Assembly: GCA_028289345.1 (NCBI GenBank)
Contig: JANQQL010000020.1
Coordinates: 186,001-250,000 of the forward strand
From: Planctomycetota bacterium
GTDB lineage: Bacteria > Planctomycetota > B15-G4 > SIAN01
Length of the DNA stretch: 64,000 bases
Direction of reading: 5' to 3'
Shown here: piece after piece, positions 1-8,289 of the stretch
Layout of the letters: each line of letters opens with the position of its first letter
Position numbering within the stretch: the stretch's first letter is position 1
Notes under the pieces: model-generated
The model's database searches: none
The model's input: only the letters and a program-made list of their open reading frames with translations
Told to the model about the DNA's origin: nothing
Position numbers and translations under genes: made by a program

Positions 1-452
1 TCCACGCCGAAGCCGAACTCCTCGGTCTGGTAAAAGCCATCCAGCTCGAAAAAATTTTTCGAAAACAGTTTGGTATCGAAGGCACCGGAGGCGGACTGCA
101 CTTGGCCGGCCGCGATCTCCACTTCTTCGAGCGCAGCGAGAATCAGAGGGAAGTTGGATTCGACCGAACGCAGCACATGGTCAAGCTGCAGTTCGTTCCC
201 GAGGGGGCTCGGCACTTCCGAATCGCTTCCATTGCCGGGATCTTCCGCTTGCTCGGCCTTTGACGCGGTCTCCTCGCCTCCACCCAGAATGGACACGGGA
301 GATCGGTCCTCGGAGCCGTTGGATTGGTCGACCCGGAGTCGATGCAAGAGATAAGGATCCGGAGGAGGGAGCGGTCGGAATGGCTCTGGCGGTGACTGAC
401 ACCCCGCCGCGACCAAACCGAAGAGCCCCAGCAGAGCCCAGCGAGCCGTCAT
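1..452 (-). CDS. TolC-like outer-membrane efflux lipoprotein (partial)
   Basis: Only the N-terminal 150 residues are in the window; the gene runs off the left edge. Its ATG overlaps the stop of the HlyD-type gene by ATGA, so it is the last visible gene of the exporter operon. The first residues form a lipoprotein signal ending in GLVAAGC, followed by a Pro-rich linker and then a stretch (LDHVLRSVESNFPLILAAL) typical of the start of an outer-membrane efflux protein helical domain. Known of the family: such proteins form the outer-membrane duct of type I exporters. The role is assigned from this motif and the neighbours. The C-terminal barrel and helices are not visible, so family membership is likely but not proven. 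Confidence 0.75.
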   Translation of the reverse strand, partial: MTARWALLGLFGLVAAGCQSPPEPFRPLPPPDPYLLHRLRVDQSNGSEDRSPVSILGGGEETASKAEQAEDPGNGSDSEVPSPLGNELQLDHVLRSVESNFPLILAALEEVEIAAGQVQSASGAFDTKLFSKNFFELDGFYQTEEFGFGV

Positions 453-1819
453 TTCTTATCCTTGGCGCCGCTCGCGCCCTTCTTCTTCCCGTCGCGACCG
501 TCCATCGACGTCCCCTGATCCGGCGCGCCCCGAACCGACGGTGGGAACGCGTTCAGCTGCCGCCAGATCTCGTACCCCAAACTGACCTGGTCCAAGAGAA
601 CCCAACCCACCGTTCGAACCCCTTGGCGCAAGTAGCTCCGGTTCGGCCAAGCCTGATCGTCCGGATCGGGAAGGATCAACACGCGGAAGTTCCCGTTGGG
701 GGTGCCGTAGGCATCGACGATGCTCACCACCCCGCCAAAGGTCCCGACCGCGACGGAAGGCCACCCGGCAAATTGCACCGCCGGCCATCCTTCGAACTGC
801 AGACGCACCTTGCGTCCGGGCGTCACCAGAGGCGCATCGATCCCGCGAACCCAAAGTTCCACGGCCAGTTCGTCCGTGTCCGGGATGAACTCGATCAAGG
901 GCTCTCCCTGGGACAACAGGTCCACAGAGTTTGCCGCATGAACCCGCAGGATGAATCCCGATCGTGGCGCGAAAACCTCCTGAGTTCGCTGCCTCTCGAG
1001 TTTGATCGAGGCATCGGTCAGGTCCTTCTCGGCCAACGCCGCCTTGGAGCGCGCGTCCTCTCGCGCCGACTTGGTGGATTCGATCTTGGCCCGCTGATCG
1101 TTGGCGACCTTGCCCACGTTTGCCATCTTGGCTTTTTCTTCATTGCGCGCCTGCTCAACCTTGGCCTTCGCGGCCTCGACCTTGGCTCGCGCCGCAAGGT
1201 AATCCGCCTCGGCCTTTTGGAACTCCAGCTCCGACTTCATGCCCTGGGTCCAGAGGTTGAATTTTCGTTCCCGGTCCGCTCGCTTCTGCTCGGCCTCGGC
1301 CTCGGCTCCGGCCAGGTCTTGCTCCTCGGCCCGGACCTTTTCGATGGCGATTTGCAGTTGAAACCCGGCTTCGGTGACCGCTTCTTCGCGCGCGTCTTCT
1401 AGGAAGATGAGCTGCTGATTGTAGAACTCGACCATTCCCTGGGCCGCCTGCACTTTCTGCTCGGACAGACCCAACTGCTGCTGGAGGCGAGTTTCGTACT
1501 GGGGGTCCTGGTCCGCCATTTCCGCCAGCCTGTCCCCGCGCTCGACGTAGTCGCCTTCCTGTACCAAAAGCTCGACAAGGCGTCCCGTCACGGGGGCGGG
1601 AATGACCTGGGTTCGGTCGAGAGGGTGATAAGCGGTGACACGGCCACTGCCCGCGACGTTCTGCTGCCAAGGCACCAAAAGGAGGACCACGGGGAGCGTG
1701 CCGAACAACGCGATCATCAGCACCGCAAGCTTGCGGGTGGCGCGTGGCGGTGCCACGGACCGCAGGGCCGAAAGCTCGGCCCCTTCCATCCATGAGCTGG
1801 TTGAAGTCTCCACGGTCAT
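449..1819 (-). CDS. HlyD-family membrane fusion protein
   Basis: 456 residues. A cytoplasmic N-terminus is followed by one membrane helix (about residues 30-50), a biotinyl-lipoyl-like half domain (VIPAPVTGRLVELLVQEGDYV), a long coiled coil rich in Glu, Ala, Lys and Gln (about residues 105-280), a second lipoyl half, and a beta-barrel region ending in a Lys-rich tail. This is the periplasmic adaptor of a tripartite exporter, linking the inner-membrane ABC protein to the TolC-like duct. Its ATG shares one base with the stop of the upstream ABC gene (TGATG), and its own stop overlaps the TolC-like start, so the three are translationally coupled. The substrate is unknown; no candidate secreted substrate gene lies alongside. 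Confidence 0.9.
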   Translation of the reverse strand: MTVETSTSSWMEGAELSALRSVAPPRATRKLAVLMIALFGTLPVVLLLVPWQQNVAGSGRVTAYHPLDRTQVIPAPVTGRLVELLVQEGDYVERGDRLAEMADQDPQYETRLQQQLGLSEQKVQAAQGMVEFYNQQLIFLEDAREEAVTEAGFQLQIAIEKVRAEEQDLAGAEAEAEQKRADRERKFNLWTQGMKSELEFQKAEADYLAARAKVEAAKAKVEQARNEEKAKMANVGKVANDQRAKIESTKSAREDARSKAALAEKDLTDASIKLERQRTQEVFAPRSGFILRVHAANSVDLLSQGEPLIEFIPDTDELAVELWVRGIDAPLVTPGRKVRLQFEGWPAVQFAGWPSVAVGTFGGVVSIVDAYGTPNGNFRVLILPDPDDQAWPNRSYLRQGVRTVGWVLLDQVSLGYEIWRQLNAFPPSVRGAPDQGTSMDGRDGKKKGASGAKDKK

Positions 1820-3951
1820 CAGACGGACACTCCACGAGAGAGAGCACTACCGGGGGTGAGATTGCCGTCCGGAAGGTGCAAGACTTGGTCGCAGCGCTCC
1901 AACACCTCGGGCACGTTGCTGGCGATGACCAGAGTCCACTCCATCGACGGATCAAACAAGGTGTCCAAGATCTTTTGCAGCTCCTCGTGGGACAACTGAC
2001 TGAAGGCGGCATCGAACAGCAGCAAACGCGGTCGCGCGGCCAAGGCCCGGGCGATCGCCAAGCTCTGCATTTCTCCAACCGACAGCGGATACCCGTCCGG
2101 CTCCACCATTTGATCAAGGCCGTGGCCTTTCAGGACTCCGCAATGTTCGAGATCGGTCTTGTGGAGTGCCCAGCGAACCTCGTCATCGCCCACATAATCC
2201 CTGCCCAATCGGATGTTCTCACGAACCGTTCCCGCCACCGTGTCGTGATGAGAAGTGAGGCTGACCATCCGACGCAACGACTCAGGAGCGAGGTCGCGCA
2301 CATCACGACCGTCCAGGCGAATGATCCCGTGGTCAGGATCCCGGAGACCCCACAAGAGCTCCATCAGCTTGCTCTTGCCAGAACCCGAGTCACCCGTGAT
2401 TCCCAAGCTGCCGCCAGCCGGAACAGAAACCGTGAGCTGGTGGATCAGGGAACGACGACCGGACGGTCCCCAGCTCACCCCATCCAGCTCGAGGGAGGCC
2501 GCCCCGGTTTCGGCGGGAGGGTGCTCCCCTTCCATGCTTTCGGTTGGCAAATCGAGGAGCTGTCCGACCTTGTCGACCGCAGCCATCAGATCGTAGAAGC
2601 CCTCGACGTGCTTCCCCATCTTTGCCACGGAACTCACGACCATGGTGACGATCAGCTCGGCAGCGACCAGTTGCCCCAGGGTCAGGCTGCCCTGGATGAC
2701 GAGGAAGCCTCCGATGGCGAGCAGCGCGGTACTGGCAAGCGCCTGCAGGCTGAGAGCTCCCACCACTTGTCCGAAAACGATGCGGTAGTGCTCTCGACGA
2801 CGGTTCACGTAATCCCGCGTCAGGCGATCGGACTTCAGATTGACCCAGCGCTGGGCGCCGGCGGTTTTGAAAACCAGAGGATTGCGAGTGATTTCTTCGA
2901 GCCAGGCGGCGACCGCGTACTTCGACTTGCTTTCCTTGATCGCGCTGGCGATGCCACGTCGGGCCGGCCCCAAGACCAGCACGGCGATGATGACCAGCAG
3001 CAGCACGTCGAATGCCAGCAAGATGGGGTGGTAGAAGGCGAGGATGACCAAGCCGACCAACACCGACAGCAACATGCTGAGTCCATCCAGCAGAAGGGCG
3101 GAACCCACCTTCTGAATGGTCACCACATCAAAGAATCGGTTGACCAGCTCCGGACCGTATCCGTGGCCGCGGCCTGCCAAGGTGACTCGAGGCAAGCGGG
3201 CCGCCAGATCGGCGACCATTCGTACGAAAATCCGCCGCTGCAGGATTTCGACGATCCACGTCTGGGTAATGGTCAACGCCGCAGCGAATGCCAGGCCGAC
3301 GAACAACAACGCGGCGACCACGACCAGCGAAGGAATGGCGCTTCCGAACGCGACGAAGTTGACCATGGCCTGAACGGCGATCGGGATGGCGAGGAGCAGC
3401 ACACCCGTGGCAACGGCAAAGATCAGGATCGCCCAAAGGTCCCCGCGATCTGGGCGAAGCAGTCGAGCCAGCCGTCGAAGCGGACCGAGCTTTCCGATCG
3501 GCGACGAGGGTGGCGAACTGGCCAGCTCACAGGGCACGGCCGGATCAGCCGCCATCCATTCGACTTCGGTCCCGGCAGCGATTCCCATCGCGTTCGCCAC
3601 TTGGCGCGGCCCGACGTTCTCGCTCCGGTCTCCGGACTCTGGATCGAGGAACGTCACGAGCGCCCGGTTCCCGGTGCCTTGGCGTAGCGACACCCATCTC
3701 CCGTTGATCCAACCGACGAACGCGAGTTCCGGATCCAGCTCACCGAGGAGGGATTCGACGGTCCGTGAGGACTTGGTCACTCGCAAGCGAATCTGTTCCG
3801 CTGCGGCGAGCAACCAATCCGTCGAGGACCCCTCATCCCCAGGATCCGTTCGCCGGAGAATCTCCTCGAGCTCACCTTCCGGAACGTTGAGACCGGTCCC
3901 GGAAGCGAGTTCAACGAGCACTCGAGTGATGGATTCGATGGGGTGCGACAT
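1819..3951 (-). CDS. Type I exporter ABC protein with degenerate ATPase site
   Basis: 710 residues: an N-terminal region of about 160 residues resembling a C39-peptidase-like domain in position, with no obvious catalytic Cys-His pair, six-helix exporter membrane domain (about 170-450), and a nucleotide-binding domain. Walker A (GDSGSGKSK) and a signature-like LSVGEMQ are present. The Walker B segment reads LLLFDAAF, so the catalytic Glu is Ala. The H-loop region reads LVIASN without His, the Q-loop Gln is replaced (SLTSHHDT), and the D-loop is SQLS. First gene of the ABC-HlyD-TolC operon, with a good ribosome site (aagggtaagga) before ATG. As a homodimer both ATP sites would lack the general base, which is unusual; regulation by, or pairing with, another ABC subunit is possible. 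Confidence 0.85.
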   Translation of the reverse strand: MSHPIESITRVLVELASGTGLNVPEGELEEILRRTDPGDEGSSTDWLLAAAEQIRLRVTKSSRTVESLLGELDPELAFVGWINGRWVSLRQGTGNRALVTFLDPESGDRSENVGPRQVANAMGIAAGTEVEWMAADPAVPCELASSPPSSPIGKLGPLRRLARLLRPDRGDLWAILIFAVATGVLLLAIPIAVQAMVNFVAFGSAIPSLVVVAALLFVGLAFAAALTITQTWIVEILQRRIFVRMVADLAARLPRVTLAGRGHGYGPELVNRFFDVVTIQKVGSALLLDGLSMLLSVLVGLVILAFYHPILLAFDVLLLVIIAVLVLGPARRGIASAIKESKSKYAVAAWLEEITRNPLVFKTAGAQRWVNLKSDRLTRDYVNRRREHYRIVFGQVVGALSLQALASTALLAIGGFLVIQGSLTLGQLVAAELIVTMVVSSVAKMGKHVEGFYDLMAAVDKVGQLLDLPTESMEGEHPPAETGAASLELDGVSWGPSGRRSLIHQLTVSVPAGGSLGITGDSGSGKSKLMELLWGLRDPDHGIIRLDGRDVRDLAPESLRRMVSLTSHHDTVAGTVRENIRLGRDYVGDDEVRWALHKTDLEHCGVLKGHGLDQMVEPDGYPLSVGEMQSLAIARALAARPRLLLFDAAFSQLSHEELQKILDTLFDPSMEWTLVIASNVPEVLERCDQVLHLPDGNLTPGSALSRGVSV

Positions 3952-3954
3952 TCC

Positions 3955-4116
3955 TTACCCTTGATGGAAGCAGGGAACCAAGTCGCCCCCGCACAGTTCG
4001 ACGCGGATTCTCCGCAAACCCAGGGTTGCCGCCAGACAAATCACAACCCCGATCTGCACTTTCGATTGCACGTCCATTTGGCGCGTCATCCGCCACAAAC
4101 CGCTGAGGTTTTGCAT
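3955..4116 (-). CDS. Possible 53-aa membrane microprotein
   Basis: A short frame whose TAA stop ends three bases before the ABC exporter ATG, so that the exporter's ribosome site overlaps this stop. The predicted peptide has one hydrophobic segment (VQIGVVICLAATLGL) flanked by charged residues. No strong ribosome site precedes its ATG; later ATGs at residues 10 and 14 are equally possible. The position suggests translational coupling, but composition alone cannot show that it is expressed. It could simply be leader sequence of the exporter operon. Confidence 0.3.
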   Translation of the reverse strand: MQNLSGLWRMTRQMDVQSKVQIGVVICLAATLGLRRIRVELCGGDLVPCFHQG

Positions 4117-4189
4117 CGGCCCACAGGGGGAATCGGATTCATCAAAACACTCCTCCGATCCCCCCACGATTGGGAAATCCTTTCCGAGA

Positions 4190-4768
4190 TCAGGATTCGC
4201 TGCGATCGGTGACCGTGTCGGAAACTTGCTTGGTTTCCGCGAACGGCAATCGCGCCAGGATTCGAGGGACTTTCTGGTCCAGCTTCCAGTTGGGTTCCGC
4301 GCGCGTCGGCTGGAAAGACTGGTCAAAGCGATCCCGGCCAAGCGCGGACACACGAAGCTCGCTTTCTCCGGAGCCCGACCAAATCGGAAGCCCGGAACGA
4401 GGGCTCACGACGTCGATTCGCAGAGTTCCGACTTCGTACTGCTCGCGGGGAAAGAAGTCTTCACAACAGCAACCCGCGTCACGAACTTGGGTCTCAACCC
4501 TCAACGAGTGGGAAACCCAGACGTCCGCATCGTCTTTGCCCACCTGGACGATCCCTCGGGCCGCCAGTTCGTTCTGGATCAGTCGGTGGACTTCAGAGAC
4601 CGTCGCGGGTGCGCCCTCAGGAGGCGAGGGTGCCCAGGCCCAGGTTTCTGCGACGAACTCCGGCGAATCGATCTGCTCCCAAGAGTCGACGCGGATCCCG
4701 GCGCAACCGGGAAGAAGCAGGGCCAGGACCAGCAGCGAGCCCGCGGAGGAGGTGGTGGAAATCTTCAT
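4190..4768 (-). CDS. DUF4136-type lipoprotein
   Basis: 192 residues from the ATG preceded by aggagatagcc. The signal peptide ends in a lipobox (LALLLPGC), so the mature protein is lipid-anchored. The body contains the pattern typical of DUF4136 lipoproteins: a short conserved strand after the anchor, then IQNELAARGIVQVGKDDADVWVSHSL, a segment where such proteins carry a helix followed by a strand. An unusual Cys cluster (DAGCCCEDF) lies in the middle and could bind metal or be oxidised. It lies 63 bp downstream of the HPF-like gene on the same strand and may be co-transcribed. Function unknown. Confidence 0.75.
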   Translation of the reverse strand: MKISTTSSAGSLLVLALLLPGCAGIRVDSWEQIDSPEFVAETWAWAPSPPEGAPATVSEVHRLIQNELAARGIVQVGKDDADVWVSHSLRVETQVRDAGCCCEDFFPREQYEVGTLRIDVVSPRSGLPIWSGSGESELRVSALGRDRFDQSFQPTRAEPNWKLDQKVPRILARLPFAETKQVSDTVTDRSES

Positions 4769-4830
4769 GGCTATCTCCTTGAGAACTCTTACGGCAAAAC
4801 CGAAGAGTTGATGTAATCGATGTTCTCGAC

Positions 4831-5187
4831 TCATAACGTCGATTTATTCGACAGGTGAATCGACCTCCCCCGCAGCTCCCGTCCGCCCCAAAATCGGTCG
4901 AGCTCGCGAGCCAGGCGGCGGTGAAACCTCTCACTCGCGCAAGAAACCGCCACGAACGGATCCACTCCCACGCGATGCACCACCAGCGTGCCACGCGGCT
5001 TGAGCTTGGTCTGGATCCGACATTCGACGTCTTCCGCGCCGCGCGGCCCGTGGAGGTCGGTCAGACTCACGCGCACCTCTCCAATGCGCTGGCCGAGTCG
5101 ACCGAGAGACCGAGTAAGGCGTCGATCCACGTAATCACGGAGTTCGCGAGTAAGGCGCACTCCGCGAGCGGTCAGTCTGACATGCAT
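4831..5187 (-). CDS. HPF/RaiA-like ribosome-associated protein
   Basis: 118 residues from the ATG preceded by a gggagat site. The sequence begins with MHVRLTARGVRLTRELRDYV, the beta-alpha start of the sigma-54 modulation / S30EA (HPF, RaiA) fold, continues with a strand (IGEVRVSLTDL) and a second helix rich in Arg (FHRRLARELDRF). Known of the family: it binds the decoding region of the 30S subunit and silences or dimerises ribosomes under stress. It lacks the long C-terminal dimerisation domain of long-form HPF. It is divergent from the nhaR-like gene across about 155 bp. The acidic loops and length match short HPF or YfiA; the precise subtype is uncertain. Confidence 0.7.
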   Translation of the reverse strand: MHVRLTARGVRLTRELRDYVDRRLTRSLGRLGQRIGEVRVSLTDLHGPRGAEDVECRIQTKLKPRGTLVVHRVGVDPFVAVSCASERFHRRLARELDRFWGGRELRGRSIHLSNKSTL

Positions 5188-5342
5188 GGGGATCTCCCGG
5201 AGGGACAGGTCGATCTCGAAGGTTTCCCACTGGTTGCCGCGAAACCTTGTCCACGCGAAAAGTATCGCGCCGGTCTTAGCGTCCGTGCAGACCCAGAACT
5301 TTGACTCCGATCGTCGATCTTCTTGACTTATGCTCGGCACCC

Positions 5343-6242
5343 ATGGAATGGCTCAACTACCATCACCTGCTCTACTTCTGGATGACCGTGCGAGAGGGCA
5401 GCATCGCGGGGGCGAGCCGCAAGTTGCTCGTGGGTCGGCCTTCCGTGAGCATGCAGCTCAAGAGCCTGGAAACCTTCATCGGCGCTCCGCTGTTGGTACG
5501 TCACGGGCCGCGTCTGGAACTCACCGACACCGGGAAGATGGTCTACGGCTACGCGGAAGACATCTTTCAAACCGGCAAGGAGTTGCTCGAAGCCGTCCGC
5601 GGCCGCCCCACCGGCCGTCCGGTCACCTTTCGCGTGGGCGTGGCGGACGTGATGGCGAAGCTGGTCGCGTTCCAGCTACTGCTGCCGGCCCTCGACTTCG
5701 ACGAACAGATGTCCCTAGAGTGTCGGGAGGACCATCCGCAGCGGCTGTTTGCAGATCTCGCGGTGCATGAACTAGACCTCGTGCTCTCGGACATTCCGCT
5801 CGCCCCGGGGATCGACGTGAAGGCCTACAACCACGTCGTCGGTCAATCGACCACGACCTTGTTCGCGGCCCCCGCCCTCGCCAAACAACTCCGCCGCGGA
5901 TTTCCCAAGTCTTTGGATCAGCAACCACTCCTGATGCCGTCCCGGCACACCGCCATTCGAAGAGCTCTGGAAATCTGGTTCGACGAGCAAGGGCTTCGTC
6001 CCACCGTTGTCGCCCAATTCGAAGACAGTGCCCTGCTCAAGGTCTTCGGGCAGGCCGGTCGAGGCGTCTTTCCAGCTCCCACGGTGGTGAAGGACCAGGT
6101 CTGCAAACAGTACGGCGTCCGTGCCCTCGGAGAACTGGACAGCGTACGAGAACGCTTTTATGCGATCTCTCCCGAGCGAAAAATCAAGCACCCCGCGGTT
6201 GCCTGCATTGTCGAGAGCGCCAAGAGCGGACTGTTTGCCTAG
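5343..6242 (+). CDS. nhaR: LysR-family regulator, NhaR type
   Basis: 299 residues, the same size as enterobacterial NhaR (about 301). It opens with MEWLNYHHLLYFWMTVREGS, matching the NhaR-specific start (NYNHLYYFW in E. coli), followed by the LysR winged helix-turn-helix (residues 1-65) and the two-lobed effector domain. NhaR proteins activate genes for Na+/H+ antiport and osmotic response when Na+ or Li+ is present. No antiporter gene is next to it here. The neighbours are a divergent HPF-like gene and, convergently, a DegP protease gene, so its target may be one of these or lie elsewhere. The ATG at the start of the conserved block was chosen over the upstream in-frame ATG. Confidence 0.85.
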   Translation: MEWLNYHHLLYFWMTVREGSIAGASRKLLVGRPSVSMQLKSLETFIGAPLLVRHGPRLELTDTGKMVYGYAEDIFQTGKELLEAVRGRPTGRPVTFRVGVADVMAKLVAFQLLLPALDFDEQMSLECREDHPQRLFADLAVHELDLVLSDIPLAPGIDVKAYNHVVGQSTTTLFAAPALAKQLRRGFPKSLDQQPLLMPSRHTAIRRALEIWFDEQGLRPTVVAQFEDSALLKVFGQAGRGVFPAPTVVKDQVCKQYGVRALGELDSVRERFYAISPERKIKHPAVACIVESAKSGLFA

Positions 6243-6287
6243 GCGAACACCCTCTGTCGCTGACCACCCTCCACGGCTTGGGAGAGA

Positions 6288-6352
6288 CGGAGTGTGAGTG
6301 CCCCCGGGGTCGACGCCCCGGAGGTCACTCTCCCGCCTGAAGTTCACTCCGT
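6288..6352. terminator. GC-rich hairpin between convergent genes
   Basis: Inner stem gagtg-cccccgggg / ccccggagg-tcactc around a tcgacg loop (6296-6330), with an outer stem acggagtg / cactccgt that reaches into the last codons of the protease gene. No T-run follows on either strand, so it is a hairpin in a terminator position rather than a textbook intrinsic terminator. Confidence 0.45.
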
Positions 6353-7843
6353 CGCCGGGAGAAAGACGAAGCGACGGTTGTTCCCGTTTTGCACAGTCAA
6401 TCGCACGCCCTTGCTTCCACGATGCTTTGCGAGAAGCTTGCGGAAGCCAGGAAGGTCCTCTGCCGGTTCGCCCTGCACCGCGAGGATCACGTCCCGGACC
6501 TCGATGCCGGCCCGAGCCGCCACTCCGTAGGGCTCGACCTGAACCACTGCGAGACCACCAAGAATGCCGTCCAGGCCCATCTGTCGAGCCAACTCCGGAT
6601 TCATCTCGCGCAACGCCAGACCCAGTCGCTCTTCTTGTCGGGAATTCGTCTTCCGCTCGAACTCCTGACCTTCCAACTCACCGATCTCCACGGTGAGATT
6701 CTCAAACTCACCATCCCGGAACACTCGCAGCTCGACGCGGCTTCCCGGCCGGGTCGCCGCAACTTCCAAACGAAGGCGCTCCACGTTGGGAACTTCCTTG
6801 CCCTGGAAATGGGTGATGACGTCACCTTGCAGGATCCCGGCGGCTTCTGCAGGCGTGTCCGCCGGCACGTCACCCACGAGGGCACCGCTGGTCCCCTCGT
6901 AGCCGAAGGATTCCGCGAGACCTTCATCCAGGTCCTGGATGAAAACGCCGAGCCAGCCACGAACGATCTTCCCGTCCTCGATCAATCGCTCGACGATCGA
7001 CTCCGCCATGTTGACCGGAATGGCGAATCCAATGCCGTTGTGACCGCCGCTCTTGCTGAAGATCGCCGTGTTCACCCCGACGACCTCACCTCGAAGGTTG
7101 ACCAATGGCCCACCGCTGTTGCCTGGGTTGATCGCCGCATCGGTTTGGATGAAGTCTTCATAGTCCGCGATGCCCATTCGCGACCGGCCCTTCGCGCTGA
7201 CGATGCCACTCGTGATCGTCGAGGAAAGGCCGAACGGGGTTCCCGCGGCCACGACCCACTGGCCAACGCGCAGTGCATCCGAATCGCCCATGCGCACCGG
7301 AGGGAGTGAATCGTCTTCCACTCTCAGCACCGCGAGATCAGTTTTCGGGTCCGAACCGACGACCTCAGCCTCAATGGTACGGTCATCCCATGTACGAACC
7401 CTCACCTCGTCGGCACCCCCGACGACGTGGTTGTTGGTCAAAATGTACCCCCGCCCGTCGATGACGAATCCGGTGCCGTAACCTTCCTGAACCTGATTCT
7501 GGCCGGGCGCCTGATGGAAAAACTGGAACAGGTTGCCCAGGGGCCCGTGGTGAGGGATCGGGCGAAGCTGAGTGGTTTGCACCTTCTTGACCGCACTGAC
7601 GCTCACCACCGAAGGACGGATAGTCTCGGCCACGGACTCGAAGGCTAGGGAAAGCTCGTCGGCCAGCGAGAAATCGTCTCCCTGGGTTTCCCTGTGACTG
7701 GGGGGAGAGACTGTCAGCGAGTCACGGTCGGTCCCACTCGGCTCCATGGCCGAGGCCGTGGTCAGACTCGCCGCCACCGCTCCTCCCAGGATCCATCCCG
7801 AAAGCTTGGAAGCTGATTCCGAAATCGTTGACGAGAAAAACAT
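6344..7843 (-). CDS. DegP/HtrA-family periplasmic serine protease
   Basis: 499 residues from ATG with a gggagatctcgtg ribosome site. An N-terminal hydrophobic export segment is followed by the trypsin-like domain with the full triad: His in TNNHVVGG, Asp in PKTDLAVLR and Ser in AAINPGNSGGPLVN. Two PDZ domains follow (about residues 290-380 and 410-495). This is the DegQ/DegP/MucD layout, so it should degrade or refold misfolded envelope proteins. It is monocistronic as far as can be seen: the upstream stretch is non-coding and the next gene downstream is convergent. A longer in-frame start exists upstream, but it would place charged residues before the signal sequence and has no ribosome site. 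Confidence 0.93.
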   Translation of the reverse strand: MFFSSTISESASKLSGWILGGAVAASLTTASAMEPSGTDRDSLTVSPPSHRETQGDDFSLADELSLAFESVAETIRPSVVSVSAVKKVQTTQLRPIPHHGPLGNLFQFFHQAPGQNQVQEGYGTGFVIDGRGYILTNNHVVGGADEVRVRTWDDRTIEAEVVGSDPKTDLAVLRVEDDSLPPVRMGDSDALRVGQWVVAAGTPFGLSSTITSGIVSAKGRSRMGIADYEDFIQTDAAINPGNSGGPLVNLRGEVVGVNTAIFSKSGGHNGIGFAIPVNMAESIVERLIEDGKIVRGWLGVFIQDLDEGLAESFGYEGTSGALVGDVPADTPAEAAGILQGDVITHFQGKEVPNVERLRLEVAATRPGSRVELRVFRDGEFENLTVEIGELEGQEFERKTNSRQEERLGLALREMNPELARQMGLDGILGGLAVVQVEPYGVAARAGIEVRDVILAVQGEPAEDLPGFRKLLAKHRGSKGVRLTVQNGNNRRFVFLPATE

Positions 7844-8289
7844 CACGAGATCTCCCGATGATTCGTGGACAGCCCCTTCACTAGGGCGCGCTCGAGTCCC
7901 GCGTCCGCTGCTGGGGGGACGATTTTTCGTCGAGTCGTCGTCCGAGCCTTGCGGACTGTCCTCCTGATGAGTGGAAACACCCGTCTTCCAGCGAAGACCT
8001 TCGGGGCCGCGCCCACGGCTCGACCCGTCACCATTCGTGAAACCCGCCAACCGTCAAAACACAATTCGTGCCAAACCATGGAACCGCCGCCAGGAACCAC
8101 CCCTTGTTTCCGATCCGAGCGCGGCTCACCGAGCGAAAACGAAATTCCTCCAACCCTCCGATCGCGGGCGCCGTAGCTGGCGTTTCGGCAACGAGCTTTC
8201 GACTGCGAAAAGTCGACGCATTGTCAGTTCGACCTCGACAATTCGACGGGGTGATGTCGCCGCATTCCAGGCCCGTTCGAGCGATTCGA
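7844..8289. other. Non-coding stretch upstream of the DegP gene
   Basis: About 445 bp between the protease start and the end of the PRC-barrel gene. I find no supported gene, tRNA or sigma-54 promoter. It must hold the protease promoter. It is rich in gaaaa and tcga runs. One half-site resembling the palindrome near 10259 (ccctccgat, about 8155-8163) is present, but there is no second half. Confidence 0.5.

Noticed and set aside
1744..3687. Long plus-strand frame over the ABC exporter gene.
   Set aside because: Low-complexity Gln/His/Asp-rich translation, no ribosome site, and the minus strand encodes a recognisable ABC exporter.
8062..8078. Near sigma-54 -24 box on the minus strand (tggcacgaattgtg) upstream of the protease gene.
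   Set aside because: The spacing to any GC at -12 is wrong (GT at that place), so it fails GG-N10-GC.
8152..8165. Half-match to the candidate enhancer palindrome upstream of the protease gene.
   Set aside because: Only one half is present and there is no GG-N10-GC promoter at a matching distance.
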